The notes beneath the pieces were generated by a model, which saw only the letters and a list, made by a program, of their open reading frames with translations, searched no databases and was not told the origin of the DNA. The translations under genes and the position numbers were made by a program. DNA of 64,000 nt. It comes from Clostridiales bacterium. Its GTDB lineage: Bacteria > Bacillota > Clostridia > Oscillospirales > Oscillospiraceae. Below are positions 1 to 8,491 of the stretch, one piece after another (position 1 is the stretch's first letter; each line of letters begins with the position of its first letter). The DNA is taken from contig JALFUW010000071.1 of the NCBI GenBank assembly GCA_022786995.1, forward strand, positions 1 through 64,000, read 5' to 3'.

Positions 1-433
1 CCTGCCGCATCCGGTTGGCACCCTCGAATTTGAAGGGCTTGGTCACCACGCCCACGGTCAGGATGCCCGCCTCATGGGCCAGGTCCGCCACGATGGGAGC
101 CGCGCCGGTGCCGGTACCGCCGCCCATACCGGCGGTGATAAAGACCATGTCAGTGCCCTCCAGGGCCTTGGAAATGGCAGCCCGGGATTCCTCAGCGGAC
201 TTCTTGCCGATCTCGGGCTTGGAGCCGGCGCCCATGCCGCCGGTGAGCTTCTCGCCGATCTGGAGCTTATTCTTGCAAACGGATTTGTTGAGATCCTGCG
301 TTTCGGTGTTTACGACCACGAAATCCACGCCGCCCACACCGGCTTCGATCATCCGGTTGATAACATTATTACCGGCGCCGCCGACGCCGATTACTTTGAT
401 TTTTACCACGCGATCGGGCATATTATCGGACAT
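1..433 (-). CDS. ftsZ: Cell division protein FtsZ (N-terminal part; runs off the left edge)
   Basis: Tubulin-like GTPase that polymerises into the cytokinetic Z ring at midcell. The 144 visible residues begin [16 protein letters not shown] and include the Rossmann start [12 protein letters not shown] (about 17-28) and the tubulin signature GGGTGTG at 104-110, which binds GTP phosphates. The remaining two thirds lie outside the window. ATG at 433 is preceded by AGGAGG nine bases upstream. ftsQ ends 156 bp upstream with no ftsA between them, and a separate promoter lies in that gap. The family call is secure. Confidence 0.97.
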   Translation of the reverse strand, partial: MSDNMPDRVVKIKVIGVGGAGNNVINRMIEAGVGGVDFVVVNTETQDLNKSVCKNKLQIGEKLTGGMGAGSKPEIGKKSAEESRAAISKALEGTDMVFITAGMGGGTGTGAAPIVADLAHEAGILTVGVVTKPFKFEGANRMRQ

Positions 434-508
434 ATTACTCTTCCTCCTATGTATCTGTTCGCTGTCGCGGGGACTCCGCTTACGATTCGTTTTACTCATG
501 CTCCCTCT

Positions 509-537
509 ATTCTATCCTTAATTTTCTATTTGGTCAA
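509..537 (-). promoter_or_regulatory. Predicted sigma-A promoter of ftsZ
   Basis: On the minus strand TTGACC (532-537) and TAGAAT (509-514) are separated by 17 bp, in an AT-rich stretch between ftsQ and ftsZ. It would give a leader of about 70 nt and let ftsZ be expressed apart from the upstream wall genes. Position and spacing are seen; activity is inferred. Confidence 0.6.
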
Positions 538-589
538 TAGAAAATCTTCCTGATGGACAAATTATTTACAGATTTATTACATCTATTCC

Positions 590-2104
590 TTATGAGAAAG
601 GCGTATAACCTACCTGATTGGGCCAGATGGTGAAGCTGCAGTCCAGAACGCCGGACTGGTACTCACTCATCTGGGCGATCACCGCATTCATGCAGGCAAT
701 CTTGTGCTCCAGGCGGGTGTTGTCACCCAGATTCACCTGATAGCGGGTGCCATACCACAGGATAATGTCATCAATGCGGCTGACATCCACACTGGCGGCG
801 CTGCCCACGATATCGTTGTCCTCCAGCGCCTTGAGGATCTGCAATGCCGCGTCCAGGCGCTGGGCGCCTGTGGTGGTCACCGGCACGGAGGAGGGCACGG
901 TTTCTCCCTCGGCAGCCGTCGCGTTTTCCTCAGCGGCGGGAGCGCTTTCCAGCGCCACACCCCGTTCGTTGGGAACGGGATCCTGCAGGGAAACACCCAG
1001 CACCTGGGTATTGTTGGTGACCTTGGCATTGTTGCCCTGCTCCACCACCCGGCCGTCGGAATTCATCAGCCACCACTGGCCGGTCTGGTCTTTGATGGCA
1101 TAGACCACATCGTCTTCCTCAACGATAATATTGACAGTATCCGGCAATTTTATTCCGAAACGAACCTCTCGGACATAGGGCCGGTTGGCCTGAATCAGGG
1201 CGGCGGCACGGGCATGGCTGAAGGTCAGCAGATTATCCCCCTTGCTGATGCCGCAGACCTCGGTAATGGAGCTTTCACTGTACACCTTCGCGCCGGACAC
1301 ATAGATATGCTCCACCTTGAAGAACACCGAAAGGCCGATGACCAGTGCCAGAACCACGGCGGTCACGGTGACCAGCTGAATAATCAACCGGTTTCTGTTG
1401 AAGGCGGCGGGCTGGGTATAGATGACGGCGGGGGTGGGCTGTTTGGGACGATTTTTCTTTGTTTTTTTCCTTTTTTCCGCGCTTTTTTTCGCAGACTGCT
1501 CGATGCTGTCCATCAGAGCAACGACGGCGGATTTCTTTTTGGGCTTGCTGTTTCCGTAAGCCCGTTTTTTATTGGAAACATCCTCCGGGTCTTCGGCGGG
1601 GCGGCGCTTTTTGGCACCCTTGTCTTTCTTCTCCTCCGACCGTTTCCGGGGTGCGGGGGCTTTCTGACGCTTGGGCTTTTCCGCTTTTTCTGCCGTGCGC
1701 TTGGGGCGTTCTGCGTTTTCCGCTGGGCGCTTGGGGCGCTCTGCGTTCTCCGCCGGACGCTTGGGACGCTCTGCGTTCTCCGCTGGGCGCTTGGGGCGTT
1801 CGGCGTTCTCCGCTGGGCGCTTGGGGCGTTCGGCGTTCTCTGCCGGACGCTTGGGACGTTCTGCGTTCTCCGCTGGGCGCTTGGGGCGCTCTGTATTTTC
1901 TGCCGGTGCCCGGCGGCGTTCCTCCGAAGGGCGCTGACGCTGGGCAGGCTGCCGGGCTTCCGTTGCTTTTTCCCGGTTCTCCCGGGTCTCGCGTACAGGG
2001 CGCTGAGGGGGCTGCTCACCCGTGGGGCGGGGGCGCTTCTGTGTCCCGGCATCCGGCGGGCGGCGGTTCTGGTTCTCCTGCCGCGGCTTTTGTGTTGTAT
2101 CCAT
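590..2104 (-). CDS. ftsQ: FtsQ/DivIB-type cell division protein with a long repetitive basic N-terminus
   Basis: Bitopic membrane protein of the divisome that links FtsL/FtsB and the septal synthase. About 235 cytoplasmic residues come first, very rich in Lys, Arg, Pro and Glu, including eight 10-residue repeats (67-146). One transmembrane helix follows (about 238-261, LVTVTAVVLALVIGLSVFF), then a POTRA domain (FKVEHIYVSGAKVYSESSIT onward) and the FtsQ beta domain. At 504 aa it is nearly twice the usual 250-300 aa, all owing to the N-terminal extension. ATG at 2104 has GGAGG six bases upstream. It follows murG by 12 bp in the dcw cluster. Confidence 0.9.
   Translation of the reverse strand: MDTTQKPRQENQNRRPPDAGTQKRPRPTGEQPPQRPVRETRENREKATEARQPAQRQRPSEERRRAPAENTERPKRPAENAERPKRPAENAERPKRPAENAERPKRPAENAERPKRPAENAERPKRPAENAERPKRTAEKAEKPKRQKAPAPRKRSEEKKDKGAKKRRPAEDPEDVSNKKRAYGNSKPKKKSAVVALMDSIEQSAKKSAEKRKKTKKNRPKQPTPAVIYTQPAAFNRNRLIIQLVTVTAVVLALVIGLSVFFKVEHIYVSGAKVYSESSITEVCGISKGDNLLTFSHARAAALIQANRPYVREVRFGIKLPDTVNIIVEEDDVVYAIKDQTGQWWLMNSDGRVVEQGNNAKVTNNTQVLGVSLQDPVPNERGVALESAPAAEENATAAEGETVPSSVPVTTTGAQRLDAALQILKALEDNDIVGSAASVDVSRIDDIILWYGTRYQVNLGDNTRLEHKIACMNAVIAQMSEYQSGVLDCSFTIWPNQVGYTPFS
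1667..1906 (-). repeat. Eight-copy 30-bp coding tandem repeat inside ftsQ
   Basis: Residues 67-146 of FtsQ are eight 10-residue units: one PAENTERPKR, six PAENAERPKR and a degenerate TAEKAEKPKR. The DNA units are similar but not identical (for example GGCGCTTGGGG versus GGACGCTTGGGA on the plus strand). The amino-acid repeat is therefore better conserved than the DNA in places. Such repeats are prone to copy-number change. Confidence 0.95.
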
Positions 2105-2116
2105 AATTTCCTCCGA

Positions 2117-3238
2117 TTAACGTCGGGTCAGTTCCTCCACGATGGCGCAGATGCGATCCGTGGCATCCAGCTTCATCTGGGCGTGGAGCTTCCGGGACAT
2201 TTCCGCCCGGCGGGTATCGTCCGCCAGAAGCTCCCGGATCAGACCGTAGAGCTTTTCCGGGGTGCAGTCCTTCTCCAGCAGCACCACCGCGCCGCCCCCC
2301 GCTTCCAGCACCCGGGCATTCTTCTCCTGATGGTTGTTGGTCACATTTGGGGAAGGAATCAGAATGCAGGGGGTTCCCGCGGCGGCAATCTCATTGCAGG
2401 TTGCGCTGCCTGCTCTGCCGATCACCACATCGGCAGAGGTCAGCACATTGGGCATATCATAAATATATTCCCGGATATCCAGCGCGGCGCAGCTTTCATA
2501 GTCCACGCCGTTGTCCTTCACTCGCCTGGGCATCCACTCCTTACCGAAGCTGCCCGTAGCGTGAATATGGTGGAAGGGAAAGCCGTCCTTCTGTTCCAGC
2601 GGAATCATATCGGCGATGGTCTCGTTCATGACCTTGGCTCCCTGAGAGCCAAAGGCGGAAACCACCACCGGGCCGGTCAGCCCCAGCGCCTGCCGGGCCT
2701 GCTCTTTGGTGGTGAACAGGAATTCCTTTCGCACAGGCATTCCCACGACCTCCACCTTCTCCGGGTGTTTGTAGTACTGGACGCTTTCTTCAAAAGCCAC
2801 CAGCACCCGGGTGGCCCGGCTGGCTGCCAGCTTCGTAGTCACGCCGGGGACGGCGTTGCTCTCGTGCACACAGGTGGGAATTCCCAGAGACTGGGCAGCG
2901 TACAGCGCCGGAAAACTGGCATAGCCGCCGGTTCCGATGACCGCATCGGCCTGAAAATCCCGGATGATCTGCTTGCACCGGCCCACGGCGCCCAGCACGC
3001 ATTTGACCGCGTGGATATTCTGGCGCAGACCCGCAAGGTTCAGCTTTCGGCTCAGGCCCGAGCCGGGCAGGCACATGACCTCATAACCCGCCTGAGGCAC
3101 CAGTTTTTCCTCCATATGGCCTTCCGCGCCGATGAAGAGGATTCTGCAGTCCGGGTATTTTTCCCGCAGCTGATTGGCCACGGCGATGGCCGGGTTAATA
3201 TGGCCCGCGGTGCCGCCGCAGGTAAAAATCAGGTTCAT
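2117..3238 (-). CDS. murG: UDP-GlcNAc:lipid I N-acetylglucosaminyltransferase MurG
   Basis: Transfers GlcNAc from UDP-GlcNAc to lipid I to make lipid II on the inner face of the membrane. The 373-aa GT-B protein has GGTAGHINPAIA at residues 8-19, HESNAVPG near 125-132 and the donor-binding GRAGSATCNEIAAAGTP at 274-290. Length is normal. Its ATG overlaps the ftsW stop by four bases (ATGA), so translation is probably coupled. It sits between ftsW and ftsQ, the usual order. Confidence 0.97.
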   Translation of the reverse strand: MNLIFTCGGTAGHINPAIAVANQLREKYPDCRILFIGAEGHMEEKLVPQAGYEVMCLPGSGLSRKLNLAGLRQNIHAVKCVLGAVGRCKQIIRDFQADAVIGTGGYASFPALYAAQSLGIPTCVHESNAVPGVTTKLAASRATRVLVAFEESVQYYKHPEKVEVVGMPVRKEFLFTTKEQARQALGLTGPVVVSAFGSQGAKVMNETIADMIPLEQKDGFPFHHIHATGSFGKEWMPRRVKDNGVDYESCAALDIREYIYDMPNVLTSADVVIGRAGSATCNEIAAAGTPCILIPSPNVTNNHQEKNARVLEAGGGAVVLLEKDCTPEKLYGLIRELLADDTRRAEMSRKLHAQMKLDATDRICAIVEELTRR

Positions 3239-4407
3239 AGGGGTTCCTCCTGAAGCTTTCTATGGTTTCTATATCGGGATATCTGTAAAACGATCCCCAT
3301 TTCCCCCAAATTCACCGCCAGCGCAGTGCCGCCGTAGGAAAAAAAGGGCAGCGCGATGCCGGTGGAGGGAAGCAGGTTCGTGACAACGCAAAGGTTCAAA
3401 ATGGTCTGCACCGCAATGAGCGTAACAAGACCGGCTGCCAGAACCGTGGAGAAGCGATCCCGTGCATGCAGGGCAATCCAGTAGCCCCGCAGAATGGTCA
3501 CGGAAAACAGGACGATAATCGCCAGCGCGCCGATGAGCCCCAGCTCCTCGCAGCAGATGGCGAAGATATAGTCGTTATACTGAAACGGAAGGTAGAGATA
3601 TTTTTGCCGGGATTTTCCGAAGCCCAGTCCGAACAGTCCGCCGGAACCGATGGCGTAGAGGGACTGCAAGATCTGATAGCCCGTATCCCCCGGATCCTGT
3701 TCCGGGTGGAGCCATGCCGTGACCCGGTCACCTGCATAGCCCATAAAGCTGATGTAAACGACGACAAACACCGCCGCGGCGGCGGCGCCTGCCAGCAGCC
3801 ACTTTGGGCTGGTGCCCGCCACGAACATCATAACCACCGCCACCATGCCCATGAGCATGATCGCGGAAAGGTGCTTCTCCAGCGCCAGCGGGATGAGAAT
3901 GCCCATCAGCGCCCCGCCAAAGCCCAGGACTCCATAGCGGAACCGCTTCGCGTCCTGCCCAAACAGCCGAGTAAGCCTCGCAAACAGGACAATCACGGTG
4001 AATTTCGCCACCTCGGAGGGCTGAAACTGGATGCCCGCCAGATTGATCCAGCGCTTCGCCCCGTTGACCTCCTGCCCGATGACCAGCACGGACAGCAGGA
4101 GCACAATGCTGACCCCATACAGGGGCCAGGCCAGCCGGTACCAGGCCCTCGCCGGAATCCGGCTGAAAAAGAACATGGCTGCCAGCCCAATCAGGGCGCA
4201 GGCTCCCTGCTTTTGCAGGTATTTGGTAGAAATCTGATACCCGGTGTCGTATTCGCTCTGGGCGTAGCTGGCAGAATACAGCATGGTCAGCCCCACCGTT
4301 AAAAGCAGCATCACCAGAAACGCGAAGGGATAGTCCACCGTGTTCCCCGCCCGCTTTGGCAGCAGGCGGCGTTCCTCTTTGGCATGGAGAGCACGTTCTC
4401 CTGCCAT
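3235..4407 (-). CDS. ftsW: SEDS-family septal peptidoglycan polymerase FtsW
   Basis: Polytopic SEDS glycosyltransferase that polymerises lipid II at the septum with a partner class B PBP, here probably SpoVD/FtsI. The 390-aa protein has about ten hydrophobic segments, the loop sequence NGAKRWINLAGIQFQPSE typical of SEDS proteins, and the C-terminal GIALPFFSYGGTALAVNLGEMGI motif. It starts 259 bp downstream of mraY, a gap that normally holds murD but here holds repeats. It is four-base coupled to murG. FtsW rather than RodA is inferred from the dcw context; a second, FHA-fused SEDS gene lies near 26 kb. Confidence 0.93.
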   Translation of the reverse strand: MAGERALHAKEERRLLPKRAGNTVDYPFAFLVMLLLTVGLTMLYSASYAQSEYDTGYQISTKYLQKQGACALIGLAAMFFFSRIPARAWYRLAWPLYGVSIVLLLSVLVIGQEVNGAKRWINLAGIQFQPSEVAKFTVIVLFARLTRLFGQDAKRFRYGVLGFGGALMGILIPLALEKHLSAIMLMGMVAVVMMFVAGTSPKWLLAGAAAAAVFVVVYISFMGYAGDRVTAWLHPEQDPGDTGYQILQSLYAIGSGGLFGLGFGKSRQKYLYLPFQYNDYIFAICCEELGLIGALAIIVLFSVTILRGYWIALHARDRFSTVLAAGLVTLIAVQTILNLCVVTNLLPSTGIALPFFSYGGTALAVNLGEMGIVLQISRYRNHRKLQEEPL

Positions 4408-4438
4408 GGGAAGCTCCTTTCAGCTTCTAAATGAAGAA

Positions 4439-4480
4439 GCGGATTGCCGCGCCGGTAAAGCGCACCGGCTCGCAATGACA
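4439..4480. repeat. Remnant of a GTCATTGCGA-type intergenic palindrome
   Basis: The minus strand reads TGTCATTGCGAGCCGGTG, a short spacer, then CCGGCGCGGCAATCCGC. This matches the left half of the complete element at 45698-45796 (GTCATTGCGAACCAGTG / CTGGTGTGGCAATC), with the hairpin kept but different stem bases. It lies directly upstream of ftsW. Confidence 0.6.
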
Positions 4481-4518
4481 TCCATTCTTATTCTTAAAGG
4501 GGAATATAGTCACCTACG

Positions 4519-4604
4519 GTAGGGCGGCTTGCCCTCAAGCCGCCGTCCGCGTAAGCGGTATACGGTTCAGAGTACGGCGGCGGCTTGTGGGCAAGCCGCC
4601 CTAC
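4519..4604. repeat. 86-bp palindromic element with perfect 16-bp inverted ends
   Basis: GTAGGGCGGCTTGCCC (4519-4534) is the exact reverse complement of GGGCAAGCCGCCCTAC (4589-4604). Further internal CGGCGG/CCGCCG pairs lie between them. The transcript of the mraY-ftsW gap would form a long GC-rich hairpin without a following U run, so it resembles a dispersed palindrome rather than a clean terminator. Together with the remnant beside it, it fills the place where murD is usually found. Confidence 0.8.
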
Positions 4605-4666
4605 AGGGGTCATTGCTTAGTCCACGAAAGATCAATTCAGCTGTGTAAAGCCAATAAGCACATTTT

Positions 4667-5644
4667 TTAACCAATCAGGCCGGAAATTCCGAACCAGGCA
4701 AGGATGCACATGATTGTGGAAACCCCAGCAAAGCTCAGGACGATTCTTTCTTCCTTCCAGCCGCACATTTCGAAATGGTGGTGGATGGGCGCCATCTTGA
4801 ACAGGCGCTTGCCGTGGGTCAGCTTGAAGTAGGAAATCTGCAAAATATCCGACATGGTCTCGCAGATATAGACAAAGCCCACCAGAATCAGAATCAGAGG
4901 CATTTCCAGCGCGAAGGCCATGGCGCAGACCACACCGCCCAGAAACAACGAGCCGGTATCGCCCATGAACACCTTGGCCGGATGCCAGTTGTAGGTTAAA
5001 TACGCAATCAGGCCGCCAATCAGAGATGCGGGAAGCAGGGCCAGATCGTACTTCCCCAGCGCCACGGATGCCGCCGTGAAGAACACCATCACAGGCAGGG
5101 TCACGGAGCTGGACAGACCGTCCACACCGTCGGTAAGGTTCACGGAATTGACGCAGCCCACCATAACAAACATGGCGAAGAAAATATAGAGGATTGGGTG
5201 CAGGTCAAAGCTCTTGTCCCAGAAAGGAATGTACAGGTGGGTGTCCATGGCTCCGGCCTTGTACATGGCATACAGGAACAGGGCGGACACCGCCATCTGC
5301 AGCATGGCCTTTTGCAGGGAGGTCAGGCCCAGATTCCGATGATGCCGGATCTTGGCAAAATCGTCCAGGAAGCCGATGAAGCCGTGGCACAGCCCCAGCG
5401 CCAGCACGAAAAATACGGAATAATCCGTCATGGCAGTCAGATTCAGAAGCAGGCACAGTATCGACGCGAAAATAAACATCAGACCGCCCATGATGGGAGT
5501 GCCGGTCTTATTGTTGTGCCAGGTAGGCCCGATCTCCCGAATGGAAGCACCGGCTTTCAGTGCATGGAGCACCGGCAGCAGGAAATGTCCCAGCGCCCAG
5601 CTCAGGGCGCAGCCAACTGCGCCGGTTATCAGAATTCGTGTCAT
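4667..5644 (-). CDS. mraY: Phospho-MurNAc-pentapeptide transferase MraY
   Basis: Membrane enzyme that moves phospho-MurNAc-pentapeptide from UDP to undecaprenyl phosphate, giving lipid I. The 325-aa polytopic protein carries FLDDFAKIRHHRNLGLT near residue 90, NLTDGVDGLSSSV near 170 and the C-terminal PIHHHFEMCGWKEERIV loop, all MraY hallmarks with the catalytic Asp and His residues. ATG at 5644 has GGAGG nine bases upstream. It follows murF by 15 bp; murD, the usual next gene, is absent. Confidence 0.97.
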   Translation of the reverse strand: MTRILITGAVGCALSWALGHFLLPVLHALKAGASIREIGPTWHNNKTGTPIMGGLMFIFASILCLLLNLTAMTDYSVFFVLALGLCHGFIGFLDDFAKIRHHRNLGLTSLQKAMLQMAVSALFLYAMYKAGAMDTHLYIPFWDKSFDLHPILYIFFAMFVMVGCVNSVNLTDGVDGLSSSVTLPVMVFFTAASVALGKYDLALLPASLIGGLIAYLTYNWHPAKVFMGDTGSLFLGGVVCAMAFALEMPLILILVGFVYICETMSDILQISYFKLTHGKRLFKMAPIHHHFEMCGWKEERIVLSFAGVSTIMCILAWFGISGLIG

Positions 5645-5659
5645 AAGTGTTGTCCTCCG

Positions 5660-7018
5660 TTATGTCTCTTCTTTCAGGAAGGCTTCCAGCACCTTTTCCA
5701 GATGCATTCCATGGCTTCCCTTGAACAGAATCACATCTCCGGGCTTTGCCGCCCGTCTCAGCGCGGCGGCCAGCTCCTCCCGGCTCTTGAAAGCCCGGCC
5801 CATGGTTTCCGGCATACCGCCGGTGATGGTGCCGTCCAGCACCCGTCCGGCGTGGGGGCCGAAGGCGAAGACCATGTCCGCCTTTTCCGCCGCAATCCGG
5901 CCGATTCTGTAGTGTTCCGCCTGGGCGCAGTCACCCAGCTCCAGCATATCTCCCAGCACGGCAATGTGCCGTCCGGGTCGGTTGCCCAGTACGTTCAGTG
6001 CTGCCGCCATGGATTCGGGGCCGGCATTATAGCAGTCGTTGATGATGGTAAAGCCCTTTGCCTCAAAAATCTCCTGCCGCCCGGAGATATTCTGGAAGGC
6101 ATCCAGCTGCTGCCGGATTTTGTCGGGGTGAACCCCCAGCTTCAATCCCACGGTCACCGCCGCCAGAGCGTCCGCTGCATAGTGCTCGCCCTCCAGCTTC
6201 ATGTCCACCGGGAAGGTGAGCCGTCCGGCCTCCACCTGGAAGTGGAGAGTTCCCTCAGACTGGCTTACATCCAGCGCCCGAACGTTGCAGCCCTCGCTTT
6301 TTCCAAAGTAGGTGATTCTCTGCTTGGGCATCACGTCCAGATACCGCAGCATGGTATCATCACCGTTGAGCAGCAGCATTCCCTGCGGGGTCATGCCCTC
6401 CAAAATCTCAAGCTTTGCCTGACGGATGCCCTGCTGGGTGCCTAAAAACTCGATATGAGCGGTGCCCACGTTGATAATCACCGCCACATCCGGGTGGGCA
6501 ATGCAGGAAAGATAGGCGATCTCCCGGAAGTGGTTCATGCCCATTTCCAGCACCGCCACCTCGGTGTCCTCTGGCATGTCCAGAATCGCCATTGGCATGC
6601 CAATGTCGTTATTATGGTTGGCGGGGGTCTTGCTGACCCGGAACGTGCCGGACAGTACCGAGGCGATCATTTCCTTCGTGGTGCTCTTGCCCACGGAGCC
6701 GGTGACCGCCACCACCTTGGCGCCAATGCGCTTTAACGCCTCCCGGGCGATATCGCCCAGCGCGGTGCGGGGGTCATTCGCGATGATGGCAGGGTAGTCC
6801 CCCACCTTCCGGCTGCACAGCACTGCCGCCGCGCCCTTTTCCATTGCGGCGGGGATGAAGTCATGTCCATCCCGGGCGCCCTGCAGGGCAATGAACAGCT
6901 GCCCCGGCTGAAGACTCCGGGTATCATTGCACGCCCCGGAGAAAACCACGTCCGCGTATTTTTCTTCCACCGTTCCGCCGCACCACTGGGCGGCGTCCCT
7001 GAGTGTAATGTTTGCCAT
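5660..7018 (-). CDS. murF: UDP-MurNAc-tripeptide:D-Ala-D-Ala ligase MurF
   Basis: Cytoplasmic Mur ligase that adds D-Ala-D-Ala to UDP-MurNAc-tripeptide. The 452-aa protein has the three Mur-ligase domains: an N-terminal UDP-binding part, the ATP loop GSVGKSTTKEM near residue 107 followed by NHNNDIG, and the C-terminal domain with IINDCYNAGPESM and GDMLELG. The start is one base past the murE stop, with GAGG just upstream. Length and motifs are normal. Confidence 0.96.
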   Translation of the reverse strand: MANITLRDAAQWCGGTVEEKYADVVFSGACNDTRSLQPGQLFIALQGARDGHDFIPAAMEKGAAAVLCSRKVGDYPAIIANDPRTALGDIAREALKRIGAKVVAVTGSVGKSTTKEMIASVLSGTFRVSKTPANHNNDIGMPMAILDMPEDTEVAVLEMGMNHFREIAYLSCIAHPDVAVIINVGTAHIEFLGTQQGIRQAKLEILEGMTPQGMLLLNGDDTMLRYLDVMPKQRITYFGKSEGCNVRALDVSQSEGTLHFQVEAGRLTFPVDMKLEGEHYAADALAAVTVGLKLGVHPDKIRQQLDAFQNISGRQEIFEAKGFTIINDCYNAGPESMAAALNVLGNRPGRHIAVLGDMLELGDCAQAEHYRIGRIAAEKADMVFAFGPHAGRVLDGTITGGMPETMGRAFKSREELAAALRRAAKPGDVILFKGSHGMHLEKVLEAFLKEET

Positions 7019-7019
7019 A

Positions 7020-8471
7020 TTACATCCTCAATTCCTTCAAGTGAGCGGCAACTTCCTCCCGCTCATCCAGATGGTGCTTTTGTCCGTCAATGTCCTGATA
7101 GGTTTCGTGTCCCTTACCGGCAAGGACAATTATATCATTTTTTTCCGCAATGTCCATAGCGTATCTGATGGCCCCGCGGCGGTCTTCCATAACAATATAT
7201 TCCCCGGATTCCTGATTTACCCCTTTCAGGATATCCTCAATAATCGCCATGGGCGCTTCCGTCCGGGGATTGTCAGAGGTGATGATCGCGATATCCGACA
7301 GCTCCACACCGATTTTTCCCATAATGGGACGCTTCATGGGATCCCGGTCGCCGCCGCAGCCGAAGACGGTAATCAGGCGGCCCTTGCAGAAATCCCGGAC
7401 GGTGCGCAGAACATTTTCCAAAGCGTCAGGGGTGTGGGCGTAGTCGATGAGCACACTGTAGGGTGTTCCCGGGGTGGGAACCACCTCCACCCGGCCCTTG
7501 ACCCCCTCGGCAGACTTCAGCGCTTCCGCGCTGTCGTGAAGGGAAATGCCCAGCTGCCGGGCTACGCCCAGTACTGTCAGGGCATTATACACCGTGAATT
7601 TCCCGGGAATGGGCAGCGTAACTCGCTCCCGCTCCTCCCCACAGACCGCCGTGAAGGAGATGCCCTCGGCGTGCAGCGCCACGTCTTCGGCGTGGAGGCC
7701 CTCTTTTGTGGTTACGGAAGTGGTCAGTACCGGGCAGGCGGCGGCGGAGAGAATCCGGCCCGCATAGCTGTCGTCGGCGTTGACGACCGCCCTGTCACAG
7801 CGGCGGAACAGCTCCGCTTTCGCATCGCAGTAGGCGTCCATGGTTTTGTGGAAATCCAAATGATCTTCCGTCAGGTTGGTAAAGGCGGCCACATCAAAGC
7901 GAACACCGCCGATGCGCTCCAGGGTGATGGCGTGGCTGGAAACCTCCATCACCACATGGGTGCAGCCGGAATCCCGCATTCGGGCAAACAGGGCCTGCAA
8001 ATCCAGGCTTTCCGGGGTGGTGCGCTCGGTGGGGATCACTTCCTGCCCGATCATGTTCGCCATGGTACCGATGAGGCCCACCTTAGCCCCCTGTGTTTTT
8101 TCCAGCACCTGCTTGAGAAGCAGCGTGGAGGATGTCTTGCCGTTGGTGCCGGTGATACCGATCATCGTCATGGACGCGGCGGGGTTTCCGTAAAAATTGC
8201 AGCCCAGCAGCGCCAGCGCCAGCCGGTCGGATTCCACCAGGATGTAGGGGATCTCCCCCTCCGGCTTTTTCGCGGTAACCACTGCCGCCGCGCCTTTTTC
8301 CAATGCCATGGGGATAAAACGGTTACCGTCGGTGGCAAAGCCGCCAACGGCCACAAACAGACAGCCCGGTTCCGCTTTACGGGAATCGTAACAAATCGCA
8401 GAAATATCCGTTTCAAGATCGGCGGTATGCGCCAAAACCGTAATATTTTTCAGCAGTTCTCTCAGTTTCAT
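7020..8471 (-). CDS. murE: UDP-MurNAc-L-Ala-D-Glu:meso-diaminopimelate ligase MurE
   Basis: Adds the third stem-peptide residue in the cytoplasm. The 483-aa protein has the P-loop GITGTNGKTSS near residue 110, the middle-domain signature HLDFHKTMDAYCDAKAELF and the substrate motif DNPRTE. DNPR is the family's marker for meso-diaminopimelate rather than lysine, which suggests an mDAP-type wall. ATG at 8471 has GGGAGG seven bases upstream. It lies between spoVD and murF. Confidence 0.96.
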   Translation of the reverse strand: MKLRELLKNITVLAHTADLETDISAICYDSRKAEPGCLFVAVGGFATDGNRFIPMALEKGAAAVVTAKKPEGEIPYILVESDRLALALLGCNFYGNPAASMTMIGITGTNGKTSSTLLLKQVLEKTQGAKVGLIGTMANMIGQEVIPTERTTPESLDLQALFARMRDSGCTHVVMEVSSHAITLERIGGVRFDVAAFTNLTEDHLDFHKTMDAYCDAKAELFRRCDRAVVNADDSYAGRILSAAACPVLTTSVTTKEGLHAEDVALHAEGISFTAVCGEERERVTLPIPGKFTVYNALTVLGVARQLGISLHDSAEALKSAEGVKGRVEVVPTPGTPYSVLIDYAHTPDALENVLRTVRDFCKGRLITVFGCGGDRDPMKRPIMGKIGVELSDIAIITSDNPRTEAPMAIIEDILKGVNQESGEYIVMEDRRGAIRYAMDIAEKNDIIVLAGKGHETYQDIDGQKHHLDEREEVAAHLKELRM

Positions 8472-8491
8472 CGTGTAACCTCCCGGGCGCG

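Noticed and set aside
1671..1937. Plus-strand ORF with LGRSAFSAG tandem repeats opposite ftsQ.
   Set aside because: It is the antisense shadow of the ftsQ decapeptide repeat; it has no RBS and no support beyond the repeat.
704..3253. 849-aa plus-strand open frame across ftsQ and murG.
   Set aside because: GC-rich antisense frames are often open here; its translation has no recognisable domain and it covers two secure minus-strand genes.
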